Source: Lactifluus volemus (taxonomy: Eukaryota > Basidiomycota > Agaricomycetes > Russulales > Russulaceae). Taken from it: a stretch of 64,000 nucleotides of DNA. The notes below the pieces were generated by a model. That model made no database searches. It had not been told where the DNA came from and worked only from the letters and a program-made list of their open reading frames with translations. The stretch's first letter is position 1; each line of letters starts with the position of its first letter. Shown one piece after another: positions 29,608 to 40,817 of this stretch. The stretch is from assembly GCA_022376515.1 (NCBI GenBank), contig WTXI01000140.1:1-64000 (forward strand), given 5' to 3'. The translations under genes were made by a program, and so were the position numbers.

Positions 29608-29848
29608 GGCAAAAGTGTCAGATTATCGATTATGTAATACAGCTTGTCGATTCCATTTGCCTGGGGTACAGTAGCTACTAGTCATCAACCATTGTTGATG
29701 GCGCGCGTCCGAGCATCTACGTAGTGGCCTGACTATCCCCAAGTGGCTCGTAAGCCACTCCCCCGCGGACACAACCACAAAAGCGACGCGCAATATAAAA
29801 AGCGGCGCTTGTCTCCATGTCCCTCCGCCCGTCACCTTACAAAGAACA
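29608..29848. promoter_or_regulatory. Divergent promoter between ARP6 and a hypothetical gene
   Basis: Only 241 bases separate the two ATG codons, so the two genes must share a promoter region. No specific binding site is identified. Confidence 0.55.
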
Positions 29849-30583
29849 ATGTCGAACAATCCCTTTCTCCCCATTATAGGCGAACTGCAGAAACGACAGC
29901 ACCTCGCACGCACTGTACCATTGCCCGCAACACGCGCCCTAAACTTTAGACCGAAACCTATCGAGCTTGGGACATACATCGTATTTTCCCGTTCTTCACG
30001 CCCACCCTCCGCAAGCGGAGAGGAACAAAAGCCCGATACCGCAGTAGCAGCAGTACCACCACCGCGACGACACGTCGGCCTCGTCGTCAACGTGCGCAAT
30101 CTACCGCACACCAGCGCCACCGAGCTCATCATCTCATACGTCTCTCAGACACGCGCGCTCGGCGCAGGACAACGTCTCGCGTTGCCGATCGCCGGGCCGA
30201 CCAACGCGACCGCCGACGGACACGCCGGTTTGAAGGACACGAGCGCACACGCGTACATGGATGCGGAGACCAAGGACGTTCTTCGCGTCGATCCGGACGG
30301 ACAGCACTTTCCGTGGGATGGATGCATACAATGGACGACGTGCGAGCGTACCGCCCGGTTGCGCGTCGTCACGCAGCACGAGTGCAGTGGCGTGCGTCGC
30401 GGACGCGCAGGGCGGTGTAGACTTACGAACGAGAGCGTGTTGCGCTTCGCAGAGGCCGCTGAGGAAGGGTGTGAACATGAACCTCACTCGGAGAAGGTTG
30501 AGGATGACGTCGCGGATATTGTACCCGTGGAGGTCTGGTTCGATCTTCGGATAACAGACGTGATTCATGATGCGTGGGAGTAG
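29849..30583 (+). CDS. Hypothetical protein, 244 residues, intronless
   Basis: An uninterrupted ATG-to-TAG frame whose start (ACAATGTCG) is in good context, 241 bp from the divergent ARP6 start. I do not recognise the family. The N-terminus (MSNNPFLPIIGELQKRQHLA) is followed by a Pro/Ala-rich linker. A middle region has strand-like hydrophobic runs (HVGLVVNVRNLPHTSATELI). The C-terminus is acidic (about residues 205-225) and ends in VPVEVWFDLRITDVIHDAWE. There is no signal peptide or membrane helix. Antisense frames over the same span are GC-driven shadows. Its compact placement among housekeeping genes supports a real gene, but no function can be given. Confidence 0.6.
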   Translation: MSNNPFLPIIGELQKRQHLARTVPLPATRALNFRPKPIELGTYIVFSRSSRPPSASGEEQKPDTAVAAVPPPRRHVGLVVNVRNLPHTSATELIISYVSQTRALGAGQRLALPIAGPTNATADGHAGLKDTSAHAYMDAETKDVLRVDPDGQHFPWDGCIQWTTCERTARLRVVTQHECSGVRRGRAGRCRLTNESVLRFAEAAEEGCEHEPHSEKVEDDVADIVPVEVWFDLRITDVIHDAWE

Positions 30584-30886
30584 GGGTGCTGAGATGTTCT
30601 GTATGAAATATGTCTCCTGGAAGGCTGAGAACTGGAGTCGGCGCGTATCAATATTGACTTATGATTTGGTTGGAATGACCAGGTAACGGGTGTTTCCCTC
30701 GCGAGTCTCTTAGGCCGTGGCGGAAGTTAATAGAGAGAGTTCGTGAAGGACTCGGGCGAAGGGGAAATGGTCACGCGCATCCAAAGGGCTATTAGGATAT
30801 CATGTTCCGAGACAAAAGTAAGATACAGCTCAGCGTTTCACGCGTTCACGAGTCAAAACGTACAAAAATCCCGGCGTTGGCGCTTC

Positions 30887-31926
30887 TTAAGCTGTCGTGC
30901 CCACTCGCTCCATCCGCCGACGCTTCCGCTCCTGTTCCTCCAAGATGAGTTTCTCTGCGGCAGAGAGGGGTGTCTCCTTCCGCTTTCCACCAGGTTTGTC
31001 CGCTGCGCCGGAACTTGTAGGCGCTTGCTTTAGAACATTCGGTCGTTTGAGAGGGTTCGCCTTGAGAGGGTTGACAACCGGCTTGAGCGGATTGAGTTTG
31101 GAACCTTCGGATGAAGTCGTTGAAGACGCAGCCAAGGCAGGCTTCGCGAACAGCGACAGGACAACCTTTTTGTCGCCCTCGGAGCGCAGCAGTCCTTCCT
31201 CCCGCTCCTCCTCCGCCGCACCTGCCGCAGACGTCCCTTCGCCCTTATCTTGGGCTTCGCGCTCTGCCCGCTCGATCTGCTCTGCGATGAGTAGCCGCTC
31301 GCGCTGCTCGTCGTTCATTGTCGCGCGCTCCTTCTTGAGCGACGCTTCCTGCTTCTCAAGAGCTTTCGGGCTACGATCAATCCACGCGATAAACCATCCC
31401 TTATCTGTCTCGTCTACGTGCGCGACACCTGAGCGGCCAAGGTGTTTGATGAATTCGGTGAGAGTCACCCAGCGCGTCGCGTTCATGTGTAGGTGGTTCT
31501 TGTCTTGGATGTATTCCTGGTACACATTGTTAGCCTTAACACGCTTCGTACCAAACCTTTTGAAAAAGAAACGACTCGTTAATTCCTACGAGGTATAGGA
31601 GGAGAAAGGGAGTAGCGGGACGGACCGGCGAGAGAGAAGCGTAACAAATTCACTTTGGAATTGTGATGAAAAGTCGGCGATGTGTCGGCCTGCATTCTCT
31701 CCTACGACAATCATCTGTCGCAAGTGAGACTCGGAGGAAACGTGCATCTTGAAGCCATTTTCGTCGCGACATTGCTTTTCGCAAACCTGACAGTACCATC
31801 GCAGGCGCTGTAGGCCTTTCGACTTCATTTTATTCGCAACCCATTTTGGCGTTCCGACTGTTTATTCAGTAATTAGTGTAAGCATGGGGAGGCTAAAGGA
31901 CAGGGCGCACCTTCAGCACGCGGCAT
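30887..31926 (-). CDS. KIN17: Kin17-family DNA/RNA-binding zinc-finger protein
   Basis: Nuclear protein linked to DNA replication, repair and pre-mRNA processing. Exons 31926-31911, 31857-31626 and 31556-30887 sum to 918 nt, giving 305 residues in frame. Seen: the N-terminus MPRAEVGTPKWVANKMKSKG, then a C2H2 finger (WYCQVCEKQCRDENGFKMH, with SSESH completing it), then the Kin17 winged-helix middle domain (FGTKRVKANNVYQEYIQDKN to DETDKGWFIAWIDRSP). A charged, low-complexity C-terminal third follows, with a coiled-coil-like Glu/Arg stretch and an NPLK repeat (NPLKPVVNPLKANPLKRPN). The C-terminal KOW/SH3-like tandem of longer metazoan Kin17 proteins is absent, as is common in fungi. It is convergent with the hypothetical gene to its left. 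Confidence 0.93.
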
Positions 31927-33153
31927 AGTGAACAACTTTATGAAGACGACCGACTGATGGCCTTAGCTAAGACAATCTTGTTGTCGGCAATATCCGACAT
32001 ACTATATTTCAGCTCATCGTCAGGGTCACCTGTCCGTCACTTTTGAATAACTCAATAAATCCTTACTCAATCACCACCAAAATTCAAACATGTACTCTAG
32101 ACAACTGCTATCATATGTTCCATGCATTTTTTCTTCACGCAAGTTAGGTGGAGCAAAAGGGTTTGAAAGTCACGCGTGATTTAACATGCCGGATGGGCGG
32201 CACATCTGAGTTTAATTACTACATCTCATTGACAATCCCAGCTCGCTGAGAATCGCCTTCTCAGCTCTCGCTGACCAAATCGTCGCCCTCCGAGCCAAGC
32301 TCCAACATCCACACCCCAAATTGCTCCTATTCCCCTGATACCTGGACCATCCTCACTGACTCTGCAACAGGTGATGCCATCTGGCCCTCTGAGTCAAGTC
32401 ATGCTACCTCCCCTGGGCCAATCCCCCTTCCAAGTTATCAGCATCCTCGCCCTGGCCTGCTCCTCCATATTATTACCATTCTTATCCAGTCATCCATATG
32501 GTCCTTCATTGTAGCAGATATGACATAGATAAATGGAACTGTTACTACTTCTATTGCACACAACATCACCTTGATTGTGCATAACTCTGAGTCAATGAGT
32601 CGTCAGCGCGTCAGCTAGCGGACTTTGAATCAACTTGGCCAGCCCATGTGTGACATTGTGTGACTTGACGGACAGGTGACCCTGACGATGAGCTGATCCA
32701 ATATAAGTACTGTACCCCACGAATGAAACAAAGTCTCGCTTAAGTTAAGTTTTGTGAATACGGATGCTTCAGCCCGCTGTACAAACAGTTCTTGTTTACA
32801 GACATTCAAATCAATGCCCAAATGGGAAATCAGAATTCTTTGGCCTTCTCGAACTCAGCTCTCCGCATGCGACTACAGCCAGTAGAGCCACGGACTTGGC
32901 ATTTTACCTTGCTTGCAAGGTATCTATGCGGGCGTAATCACGCCTGCTGCTTACTGTTGTTGGTAATCAGTTTACATAATGTTTTTGCCTTTTTTGGCCA
33001 CCGGATGGCCCTTTTCGATCTTTCCGGTTTTTCTTGTGACTGTTATCCTGCCTTTCCTGTTCGTTCCGTGCAAAAAAAAACATTTGTGGTGGCCTTAACA
33101 AGTATGTTTTGTGATGTGTTACTGTCACTCCAGTATGTTTTTTTCACCGACAC

Positions 33154-33177
33154 GGCGTGACCCGTCAGGGTCACGCC
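33154..33177. repeat. Palindrome GGCGTGACCC-GTCA-GGGTCACGCC, copy 1
   Basis: A perfect 10-bp inverted repeat with a 4-base loop; the first of three copies within 1.8 kb. The loop is GTCA here and GCCA in the other two. Confidence 0.85.
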
Positions 33178-34293
33178 CACTTTTGCAATACATTGGCCCA
33201 CAGCCGCGGCAACATACGCCATGGGGCGGTCCTCCGCCGCCAACTGTTTCTGTGCCGAAGGGTGTCGTCCCTGCCAGTGCTTATCATCAAGCTGAAACCG
33301 ACAATCTACGTGTCACATCGTTCTTACCATTGTTGGCCAACACACCATGCGGACTTTGAGCTGAATAAAGTGCTCGTCATTTTCCAGAATGCTCAATTGT
33401 TCGTCGCAACCTGTCTATAACTTACCACTGTGCTGATGTTTCCAACTTCCTAGTGACCCCACTTGGACCATCGGCTGGCATTTGGAGGCCGAAATCATCA
33501 TTGACAAGCGATATAGCAAAGTTCACGACGTCCTTGTCAACTTCTGCCAGATCCCCAATGACTCAGAATCCCTGAGGCTTCGCGCGCGCGCTGCCCTGGG
33601 GACAAAGCATCGATGGGATACTCTCCCGTCAATGTCGAGCTTCTGCCTAGAGGGTGTGCTGGACCTTGTTCCCAAGCAAGGCCCGAAAGCCAGTGGAATT
33701 AGGCTGAGCACGCTATCCCAAATTAGTATTCATCTTCTCGCCATCAGCAGCCAGGAGCTTGGGCTGAAAGCGAGGCAGAAGATGGATTACAGGTTTGGAG
33801 TGTTTGGCACCATTCACATCGCAGTCTCCAGCTCTAGTGTGCCAATGGCAGAACGTATTTGGGTCTAGTTTAACGGTACGCGAAACGCTGATCACTCGTC
33901 TTCACGTCCTCATCTTCTATGACAGCTCAGCAATGTGTTATTCTCCACCATGTTCGATGCTAGAGCGGTGGCTCGTTCATACCAGTTCGATCTGAGCGTG
34001 GTGCTTGAGTGGGAATCCACGATCATCGAGCTATCTGGACATTACAGAGCAGGCGGGGACTACTCTCTCACCGCAATTGTTGAAAAGCACACATCCTCAA
34101 AATCTATACCCACCTGACCACCCAGTCAATCACCATCAACCTGTCTCTTTGCATTCGCGTCACAGTTGCTAGAGTCACTCATCAGGTAACATCTTCGTCA
34201 CCACCACCTCCACCACGACAGCTCAGCGCCGCATTTGTACCAATTGCAAGGCCATCAACGGGCCATCAACGCCACAGCGGCGGCCACGCCATG

Positions 34294-34321
34294 GGGGCGT
34301 GACCCGCCAGGGTCACGCCCC
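34294..34321. repeat. Palindrome GGGGCGTGACCC-GCCA-GGGTCACGCCCC, copy 2
   Basis: Twelve-base perfect arms around a GCCA loop. The ATG/CAT bases outside nearly extend the palindrome. Confidence 0.85.
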
Positions 34322-34905
34322 ATACGTTGCTATACGTTCACGCTCCAGCGTTGTTTCGGGCTGCATTGCCAGTCTGTGCAGAGATCGAAGGGAGCAATAT
34401 CAGCATATTAGAGCAAGACGCGTCATGTCCGAGTTCAGCCCTGGCGCCCCTGCATTCGTTCCATTCAGTTCGGCTTATCCTACTCCGTACTCGACAAAAG
34501 TGAGTTTCATAGGGATGACTTTTACTGGTTTCTTACCTACTCCATGTCATAGGGCGAGCCCATATCATGCTCGCTCCCCACCCCCAAGAGCAGGTTCAAC
34601 TTGCACCCCTTCATGAGGTCGCGTTGCCAGTCTATCTCCGTCCACTTTCTTGCTAACGACTACGTAACACCGTGTCATCGCCTACGTGGGACATGAAGAG
34701 GGGACGAAATGGCTTCAGATCGCGACCACCGGTCAGTGGGGATGATCGGATGATGGGCATGGGTCGGACAAAATGACGCCCTAGACGTTACTATCACCAG
34801 TTTCTAAAACGAAACCGACACCCATGCAGACCAAAAGATTGGATTCGTGCGTGACATGACGACGGGAGGTAGGGACCGCGAGCGACAGATAGCGACTGCA
34901 ACACA

Positions 34906-34931
34906 GGGCGTGACCCGCCAGGGTCACGCCC
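34906..34931. repeat. Palindrome GGGCGTGACCC-GCCA-GGGTCACGCCC, copy 3
   Basis: Eleven-base perfect arms around the same GCCA loop. The three copies have unrelated flanks, so only the palindrome and not a larger repeat is shared. Confidence 0.85.
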
Positions 34932-36105
34932 AGGGCTGACGGACGGCGCAAAATCTGGACGGTGACAGTGCATCGCACCGGGCCTTGCGCCCCATTTGAC
35001 TAGACAATCGGTTGCAATGACCTAATCGAGCCCGTGCTGGCGTTGTTGAGTGAGATGGTGCCGAGGTCGTCGCCGTAGTGGAGGACGATGGTATGGAACG
35101 AGAGGCCGTCCAAATATAGATCTGATTGTAGTTCAAGGCATCTGCCTCAGTCGGAGCTGTTTGAGAGTTGACCCCATTCAGGCAGGTGCTGCGCCACCCG
35201 CAAGCAAGGTTAAGGCCAACAGCGTTGGCATTTTCTAGTGAATACAACGGGGTACGGAGAACTTTTAGTCCCGAAAGCATTCGGTAAAGACTGAATTACA
35301 TGGCGTGACAGTTCGCATGTTCACACCCCTGTCGGCTAGTCTGCGAGGTCGGAATAGAATCTGCGCCGAATCTGCGCCGCGGAACGCTCAGAGGCCCACT
35401 CCTGACCTACAGAACTTGTATTTTGTCACACGAATGCCCACCGACGCATTTTCTCTGCCTGTGTGAGGCGAAATTAAATAATTGGATAAGGTAATTCGCC
35501 ACTTCGCTGGCGTTGAGTGGCACAGCGCCGTAAATCGCGGTCACATGTCGACATGTCCACTTCAAGTTGCAACAACGCCACACGAACGTAATTCATGGGT
35601 GGGGAAATTCCTCAGTAGCGACGGCTACCGTGCGGCTAACACCCTGTGGTGAGTAACTCACTAGTTGTACGCCAGCAGAGAGGAACTTTGGGGTTCGAAG
35701 CCTTCAACTGAAGTGAAGATCCGTATCCTAAGCAATGTACGCTACATTTTGTGTTCTTTTTGCTTCTAATACTCATATCAGGATGATCAACGTTCTTCAT
35801 GATCACTCTGAGTGGCTTTTTTAATTAGAACCAAAATGGCCTTACTTTCCCGGGTCCTGACCTTCTGTACAGATGGTTCGTTCAGTCTAGAAGCTCTCCG
35901 AACGTTGGCTTCGATCCAGACACAGCTGTTCCTGACAGTCACGAGAATAATAACTATATTTATTCCCGTATTCCGACACATTTCCGCTCATCATGCATCA
36001 TGTTTCAAGCTAGTTCATTGAATAGCACAACGCCGTTACGGACACCGAGCCCCGGGTCTTCTAATCTGCATTATCTCATGATGTACCTCCCAGCCGACAG
36101 AAAGC

Positions 36106-36112
36106 TATAAAA
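36106..36112 (+). promoter_or_regulatory. TATA box of two-module gene copy 1
   Basis: TATAAAA lies 138 bp before the ATG at 36250 and is followed by a CT-rich leader. The same box lies 144-145 bp upstream in the other two family members (39491-39497 and 57127-57133). Confidence 0.7.
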
Positions 36113-36249
36113 GCCCCACTAATTTACCTGTCTTTTCTACATCACATTTCGATTGTGATTTCTCAACCATAGCATCTTCAGATTTCTCCCTCTGCACCCT
36201 CCCTCTCCCTAACACCCCTACTTCAACAATCTTCTCTTTCGACACCGAC

Positions 36250-37009
36250 ATGACTTCTTCAATTACCTGTACGAGCTCCTGCGCGCCGGTCCCCTCAGTT
36301 CACTGTCCTCCAGTTACCACAACTCGCTGTGGCTCCTCTGAGCTCTGGATTACCTACCACCAGGTGTCTCGCGCCCACAAACACGTGACTGCACAACTCG
36401 TCGACTGTAGCGATGAGTCGCACATCTTCGATCTCGAGGATGTGCTCGATCACGTCTTCCAGCAGGGGTTCGTAGATCCCAAGTGGCGATCTGTCTCCTG
36501 GTGGGAGGACTGCAAGTCTCTTCGTCTCAAGGCATGCGATACCGTTCAGGACCTTCTCGCACGCGGTGCTGGCAGCACCCCCGAAACCGCGCTGCGCCTC
36601 ATCATCGGTATGCTGTGTCCCACTTTGCTCCTCGCGATGAGCTGATGTGAAAGTGGATGTAGCGGATATCCCATTGGCCGTTTGGGTGCACTATGAATAC
36701 GTGCATGCTGGGCATGTCCATACCGCGACCCAGCGGTTCCGCCTCGACTTGCCGCACCTCAAGTGTGAGCGTCTGGCGCACCTCACGAACCACATCTTTG
36801 CCAAGGGATATCTCCCCGCCAAGACGCGTTCTCTGGTGTGCTGGAAGGCCCCATGTGGCAAGGTCCTCGATGAGTGCACCAAGGTCGAAGACGTGCTCAC
36901 TTTGGGTGAAGGTGTTTGTGAGGGAAAACCTCTCCGCCTCGTTATTGGTGAGTTGCCCTGAACTCATCTACCTATATTTGCGGATTCTGACAATGTTATA
37001 GATTTGTAA
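36250..37009 (+). CDS. Two-module (ubiquitin-like?) protein, copy 1 of a local family
   Basis: Exons 36250-36607, 36663-36947 and 37002-37009 sum to 651 nt, an exact frame of 216 residues ending Asp-Leu-stop. After a short Cys/Pro-rich N-terminus the protein is two homologous modules of about 90 residues. One begins SELWITYH and ends ALRLIIG; the other begins AVWVHYEY and ends PLRLVIG. Exon 2 starts at the boundary between the modules. Each reads as two strands, a helix (DHVFQQGF / NHIFAKGY), strands, then a final hydrophobic strand, as in a beta-grasp fold; that is an inference. I do not recognise the family. No signal peptide or membrane helix is seen. Its own TATA box and CT-rich leader suggest it is expressed. 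Confidence 0.75.
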
Positions 37010-38464
37010 GGAATCTTGCAACTGGTGCAAAGGAAGGCGTTGAGGGAAATTATGCCAGCGTTTTGTCAACTTTCGTTTATAGTCAACTAAAATGATGAGC
37101 CTCGTTTGGTGCCTGGTAATTAATTGATCGGCGTTCCGCTTGGCTTATTTTAGCCATTGTTCCTCACTTTGGTGGCGAGTGTGCATTGATTTCCTAAATC
37201 TTATCTTGAAAGCTCCCCTTGATGATATTTGTATCGCAGTCTTATCATCTTATGGAATCTGCGTTTATACGTATAACCTTGACGCTCCTCCCGTAGGACC
37301 CGAATGTGACATGTACATGTTTTATGTTGTAAGAGCTTTCCCGGTTTCAGGACAAGTTGGGATCCAGTCGCTCACACTAGCTTCCTGGGTGGGATACATA
37401 CTGTCCGAAAAAAAATTGTGCTTTCGAATCTACTGGGTACGTTTATGCAGACAGGCTTTCAACTGGGTGTAGTGCACACCAATGTCGTGCGGTCGTGAAG
37501 GTCTCCTGGAAGACTGTGTTGTTCTGTTACTCCTGTATCATGCTTAATGTCACTTAATGAAGCCAGCGTAGATCTCGCTGAAGACTCCAGAGCGTGGGCG
37601 GTGAGACGCCTCAGACATTAGATAACAGGCCACCCAGGTTTGCGTCAAAAAGACTCGGACTGGGTCCGAATAGCATAACCGTAGAAGGAAGATGCGGCTC
37701 ACCATTCACTGGTCAAAAAACGTACGGTACATATATACCAATCCGTTAAGATACCTCCCCGTCTCGCTCCATCAACCGACAGTTTTATTCTCGATCCTGT
37801 CTTTGGCAGGATGAGTGAAAGACTGGGACTGCAGATATCTCCGGAGAAGCTTCGATAACATGTCATGATGCGATATGGAAGTACAATAGCTTACTAGCGG
37901 GTTAGGGTAGCTTTTCATAGTCGACTTGTGAGCTAGGCCTCAGGCTCAAACTTGTAAGCCCTCGCTTCATGCTTCGTGGGTTGGAACTCCTACCACACTT
38001 CTGCTGATGGGCACTATTTTCCATAAACAGCTCCGGTGTCAACAGAGCTGAAGTCGCAGGGTGCCAAGGCGAGCGGCGGTAATTGCGCGGAATAGAATAC
38101 TGTATTGTAATCCAACTTTGAGGGCAAATGGCCATGCTTCTAGTAGTATATATGCGTGAGCATGTTGACTTATTTTAGACAATGGGTGCATAGCTAAACC
38201 GGATCACGTTTAAGCGGAGGTTGAAATATGTTTGTTACTCAAGTCCCGATCTAACTTACAGTCTCAACTACTGCTCAACGTCACCCGGATTCTTAGGGCT
38301 ACAGCAGATGAGGTGATAAAGACTTAATTACCACTCCAGCGTGGTTGTATTTCGCGCCAATAATGGCGACAGTTTCGCCCCTACTCAATTCGTGTCCGAC
38401 ATTGACACATTTTCCCTGCCTGTGTGAGGCAAAATCAAAGGTAATTCGCCGCTTCGCTGGCATT
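37010..38464. other. Downstream part of duplication unit 1, no gene called
   Basis: A 110-codon frame at 37140-37472 has a longer counterpart at 55077-55517 in unit 2, with shared text such as VCIDFLNLILKAPLDD and CDTYMFYVVRAFPISGQVG. The frame breaks differently in the two copies. It may be a decayed membrane-protein gene, or chance conservation through the recent duplication. Confidence 0.4.
37689..37871 (-). repeat. Segment inverted relative to duplication unit 2
   Basis: In unit 1 the sequence after GTAGAAGG reads GAAGATGCGGCTCACC and ends near ACATGTCATGA. In unit 2 (55649-55832) the same roughly 183 bases lie in opposite orientation between the same flanks. The sequence outside both breakpoints stays collinear, apart from about 25 extra bases at the right junction of unit 1. 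Confidence 0.8.
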
Positions 38465-38882
38465 TTTTTTTAAATCTGAATCTGTATTCTGTAGCGCGTG
38501 CAAGAGGCGGTCGTGAAGGGTATCTACACATTATGACTAACATGTAGGGATAATGAATGAAGGATGGCCGGAGGCCATAATCAGTTTGTAGTAGTGTGAT
38601 TATGTTAAATGGTGGTCATGTGTATGTGTATAAGTATTTGCAACACAGGGGTGACTGTGATGCGGAAAAAGAAGACCCTGTGCCTCAGTCTGGTTCCCAG
38701 ACCGCCCGCGGTTTATTGCAGGCCCTCGTCTCCTCTAAGAACCGAAGCAGCTTTTGGACGTGCTTCTGGGTTTCAAGGAGTGTTGGTCTGGAGAACGTAG
38801 CTTTGGGCCTCTCTGCGTTGGGGCCGGTGGTCATGTTATGTTTCCCATTGTTGGCGGGTGGCGGCTTTTCTTGGGTTGAAAA
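38465..38882 (-). pseudogene. 5'-truncated processed retrocopy with poly(A) and 14-bp target duplication
   Basis: This 418-bp insert in duplication unit 2 is absent from unit 1. It is flanked by a perfect 14-bp direct repeat GCTTCGCTGGCATT (38451-38464 and 38883-38896). On the minus strand it ends in an A run right at the duplication. It reads a partial frame (about 38879 down to 38685) containing NAERPKATFSRPTLLETQKH and VQKLLRFLEETRACN with a natural stop, then a 3' UTR-like stretch. These are the marks of LINE-driven retroposition of a cellular mRNA. The parent gene is not recognised. The open frame is only a C-terminal piece. Confidence 0.8.
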
Positions 38883-39980
38883 GCTTCGCTGGCATTGTAA
38901 TGCACAGCGCCGTAAATCGCGGTCACATGTCAACATGTCCACTTCAAGTTGCAACAACGCCACACGAACGTAATTCATGTGTGGGGAAATTCCTCCAGTA
39001 GCGACGGCTACAGTGCGGCTAACACCCAGTGGTGAGTAACTGACCAGTCGTACGGCGCCAGCAGAGAGGAACTTTTTGGGGTTTGAAGCCTTCAACTGAA
39101 GTGAAGATCCGTATCCTAAGTAATGTACGCTACATTTTGTGTTCTAATACTCATATGAGGATGATCAACGTTCTTCATGATCACTTTCACCCTTGCCCTG
39201 AGTGACTTCTTTAGTTAGAACCAAACGGCTTTCTCGGGTCCTGACCTTCTGTACAGATTGTTCGTCCGGTCTAGAAGCTCTCCGAACGTTGGCTTCGATG
39301 CTTCGACAACTATCCCTGACAGTCACGAAAATTATTGTTTTTTATTGTACTGTATTGCCCTGTTCCGACTCAATTCCGCTCATCTTATTTCAAGTTGATT
39401 CATTGAATTGCACAACGGCATTATGGACATCGAGCCGCGGGTCTTCTAATCTGCATTATCTCATGGTGTACCCCCCAGCTGACAGAAGGCTATAAAAGCC
39501 CCACCCACTTGCCTGTCTTTTCTACATCGCATTGCGATTGTGATTTCTCAACCATAGCATATTCAGATTTCTCCCTCAGCGCCCTCTCTCTTCCTAACAC
39601 TCCTACTTCAACACTCTTGTCTTTCGACTCCGACATGACTTCTTCAATTACCTGCGGGTCCGTCGCCCCAGCTCACTGTCCTTCAGTTACCGCGACTCGC
39701 TGTGGCTCCACTGAGCTCTGGATCACCTACCACCAGGCCTCTCGCGCCCACAAGCATATGACTGCGCAACTCGTCGACTGTAGCGATGCGGCGCACATCT
39801 ACGATCTCGAGGATGTACTCGATCACATCTTCCAGCAGGGGTTCGTTGATCCCAAGTGGCGATCTGTCTCCTGGTGGGAGGACTGCAAGTCCCTTCGTCT
39901 CAAGGCATGCGATATCGTTCAGGACCTGCTCGCACGCGGTGCTGGCAGCACCCCCGAAACCGCGTTGCGCCTCATCATCG

Positions 39981-40035
39981 GTAAGCTGTGTCCCACACCG
40001 TTCCTCGCGGTGAGCTGACGTGAATGTGGATTTAG
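39981..40035 (+). other. Intron 1 of the interrupted gene copy
   Basis: GTAAGC donor and TTTAG acceptor, 55 bp. It matches the first intron of copy 1 (36608-36662) in position and phase. Confidence 0.8.
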
Positions 40036-40093
40036 CGGATATCCCATTGGCCGTTTGGGTGCACTATGAATATGTGCATGCTGGTCATCTCCA

Positions 40094-40113
40094 CATCGCG
40101 AAAACTTCTCAAA
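40094..40113 (+). repeat. Left terminal inverted repeat of the transposon
   Basis: Starts CATCGCGAAAACTTCT and agrees with the complement of 54655-54674 at about 17 of 20 positions. Confidence 0.8.
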
Positions 40114-40745
40114 TTAGGGATTGCTAGGGATTACTAGGGATTGCAATCCCTTGTCCACATTTATAATCCAGTTAATAAAATTGTTTGAACAATACCTCTC
40201 ACCTCTATTTCGGCCATTTTGCATCATCTAGGGATTTTTGAGGTTATCTAGGGATTTTTAAGATTATCTAGGGATTTTTAAGATTATCTCGGGAATGTTA
40301 TGATTATTTAGGTATTGTCGGTCCATCCTTAGATCATCAAGGGATTGTACGACATTTTTGATCTAACAATAAATCGCACCTCGATTGAGGCCTAGTTGGA
40401 TTATCTAGGGATTGTTGCTCCATTCTTAGATCATCTAGGGTTTGTAAGATTATCTAGGTATTGTCGGTCCATTTCTTATATTATCAAGGGATTATAAGAT
40501 TATCTAGGGACTATCGGTCCATTCTTAGATCATCTAGGGATTGTCAGATTATCGGTCCAATATTAGATTATCTAGGGATTGTCAGGTATTCTTGGACCAA
40601 CATGATATTGTTAGACTATCTAGGGATTGTCAAGCAAAGTTTATAGCTTGGGCGCAATTTTCTCGCATACTGACATATTTGGGTCACTTCTTAGATCTCG
40701 GACCAACAAGGCCTAATCAACCCAACTAGGGATTGTCAAGCAAAG
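40114..40745 (+). repeat. Left subterminal array of AGGGATTGT-like motifs
   Basis: About eighteen copies of CTAGGGATTGT or close variants (AGGTATTGT, AGGGATTTT) occur at irregular spacing, separated by AT-rich text with recurring AGATTATC and GTCGGTCCAT. Nearly all point the same way. The same core recurs at the other end of the element, so these are likely transposase-binding sites. Confidence 0.8.
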
Positions 40746-40817
40746 TTTTTAATGTCAAATATATTTTTTCGTGTATTGACATAGTTAAGCGTATTACAGA
40801 AATTCTAAATACTTTTA

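Larger units (their letters stand above)
31927..35446. other. Degraded repeat-rich stretch without an intact gene
   Basis: No complete gene was found. At about 32220-32530 a frame reads like the start of an Agaricomycete Ty3-type gag (ADQIVALRAKLQHP followed by Pro-rich text with stops), a weak sign of a decayed retroelement. At 33470-33720 and 33890-34117 open frames (for example WTIGWHLEAEIIIDKRYSK) may be remnants of a gene with a fold like the two-module family further right; the similarity is slight. Three copies of a palindrome, listed separately, are the clearest structure. Confidence 0.45.
35447..38406 (+). repeat. Tandem duplication, unit 1
   Basis: Unit 1 matches 38407-40093 plus 54675-56345 (unit 2) along its whole length, including promoter, gene and about 1.3 kb downstream. 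The repeat starts at a TTTTCTCTGCCTGTGTGAGG-like sequence, which recurs at about 38410, and ends near TCAATTCGTGTCCGACAT (38388 and 56333). The copies look roughly 90-95% identical by eye, with small indels and one inverted segment. A transposon and a retrocopy were inserted into unit 2 after the duplication. Confidence 0.85.

Noticed and set aside
32220..32530. Ty3-type gag remnant
   Set aside because: Only a short coiled-coil-like phrase and Pro-rich text with stops; too weak to list as a mobile element.
37140..37472. Possible membrane-protein gene shared by both duplication units (also 55077-55517)
   Set aside because: Frames end at different places and similarity is explained by the recent duplication. 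No start or domain is supported, so no gene is called.
40114..40745. Spaced short repeats resembling a CRISPR array
   Set aside because: The spacing is irregular, the motif varies, the genome is eukaryotic, and the same motif occurs at the other end of the transposon. It is a subterminal transposon array.
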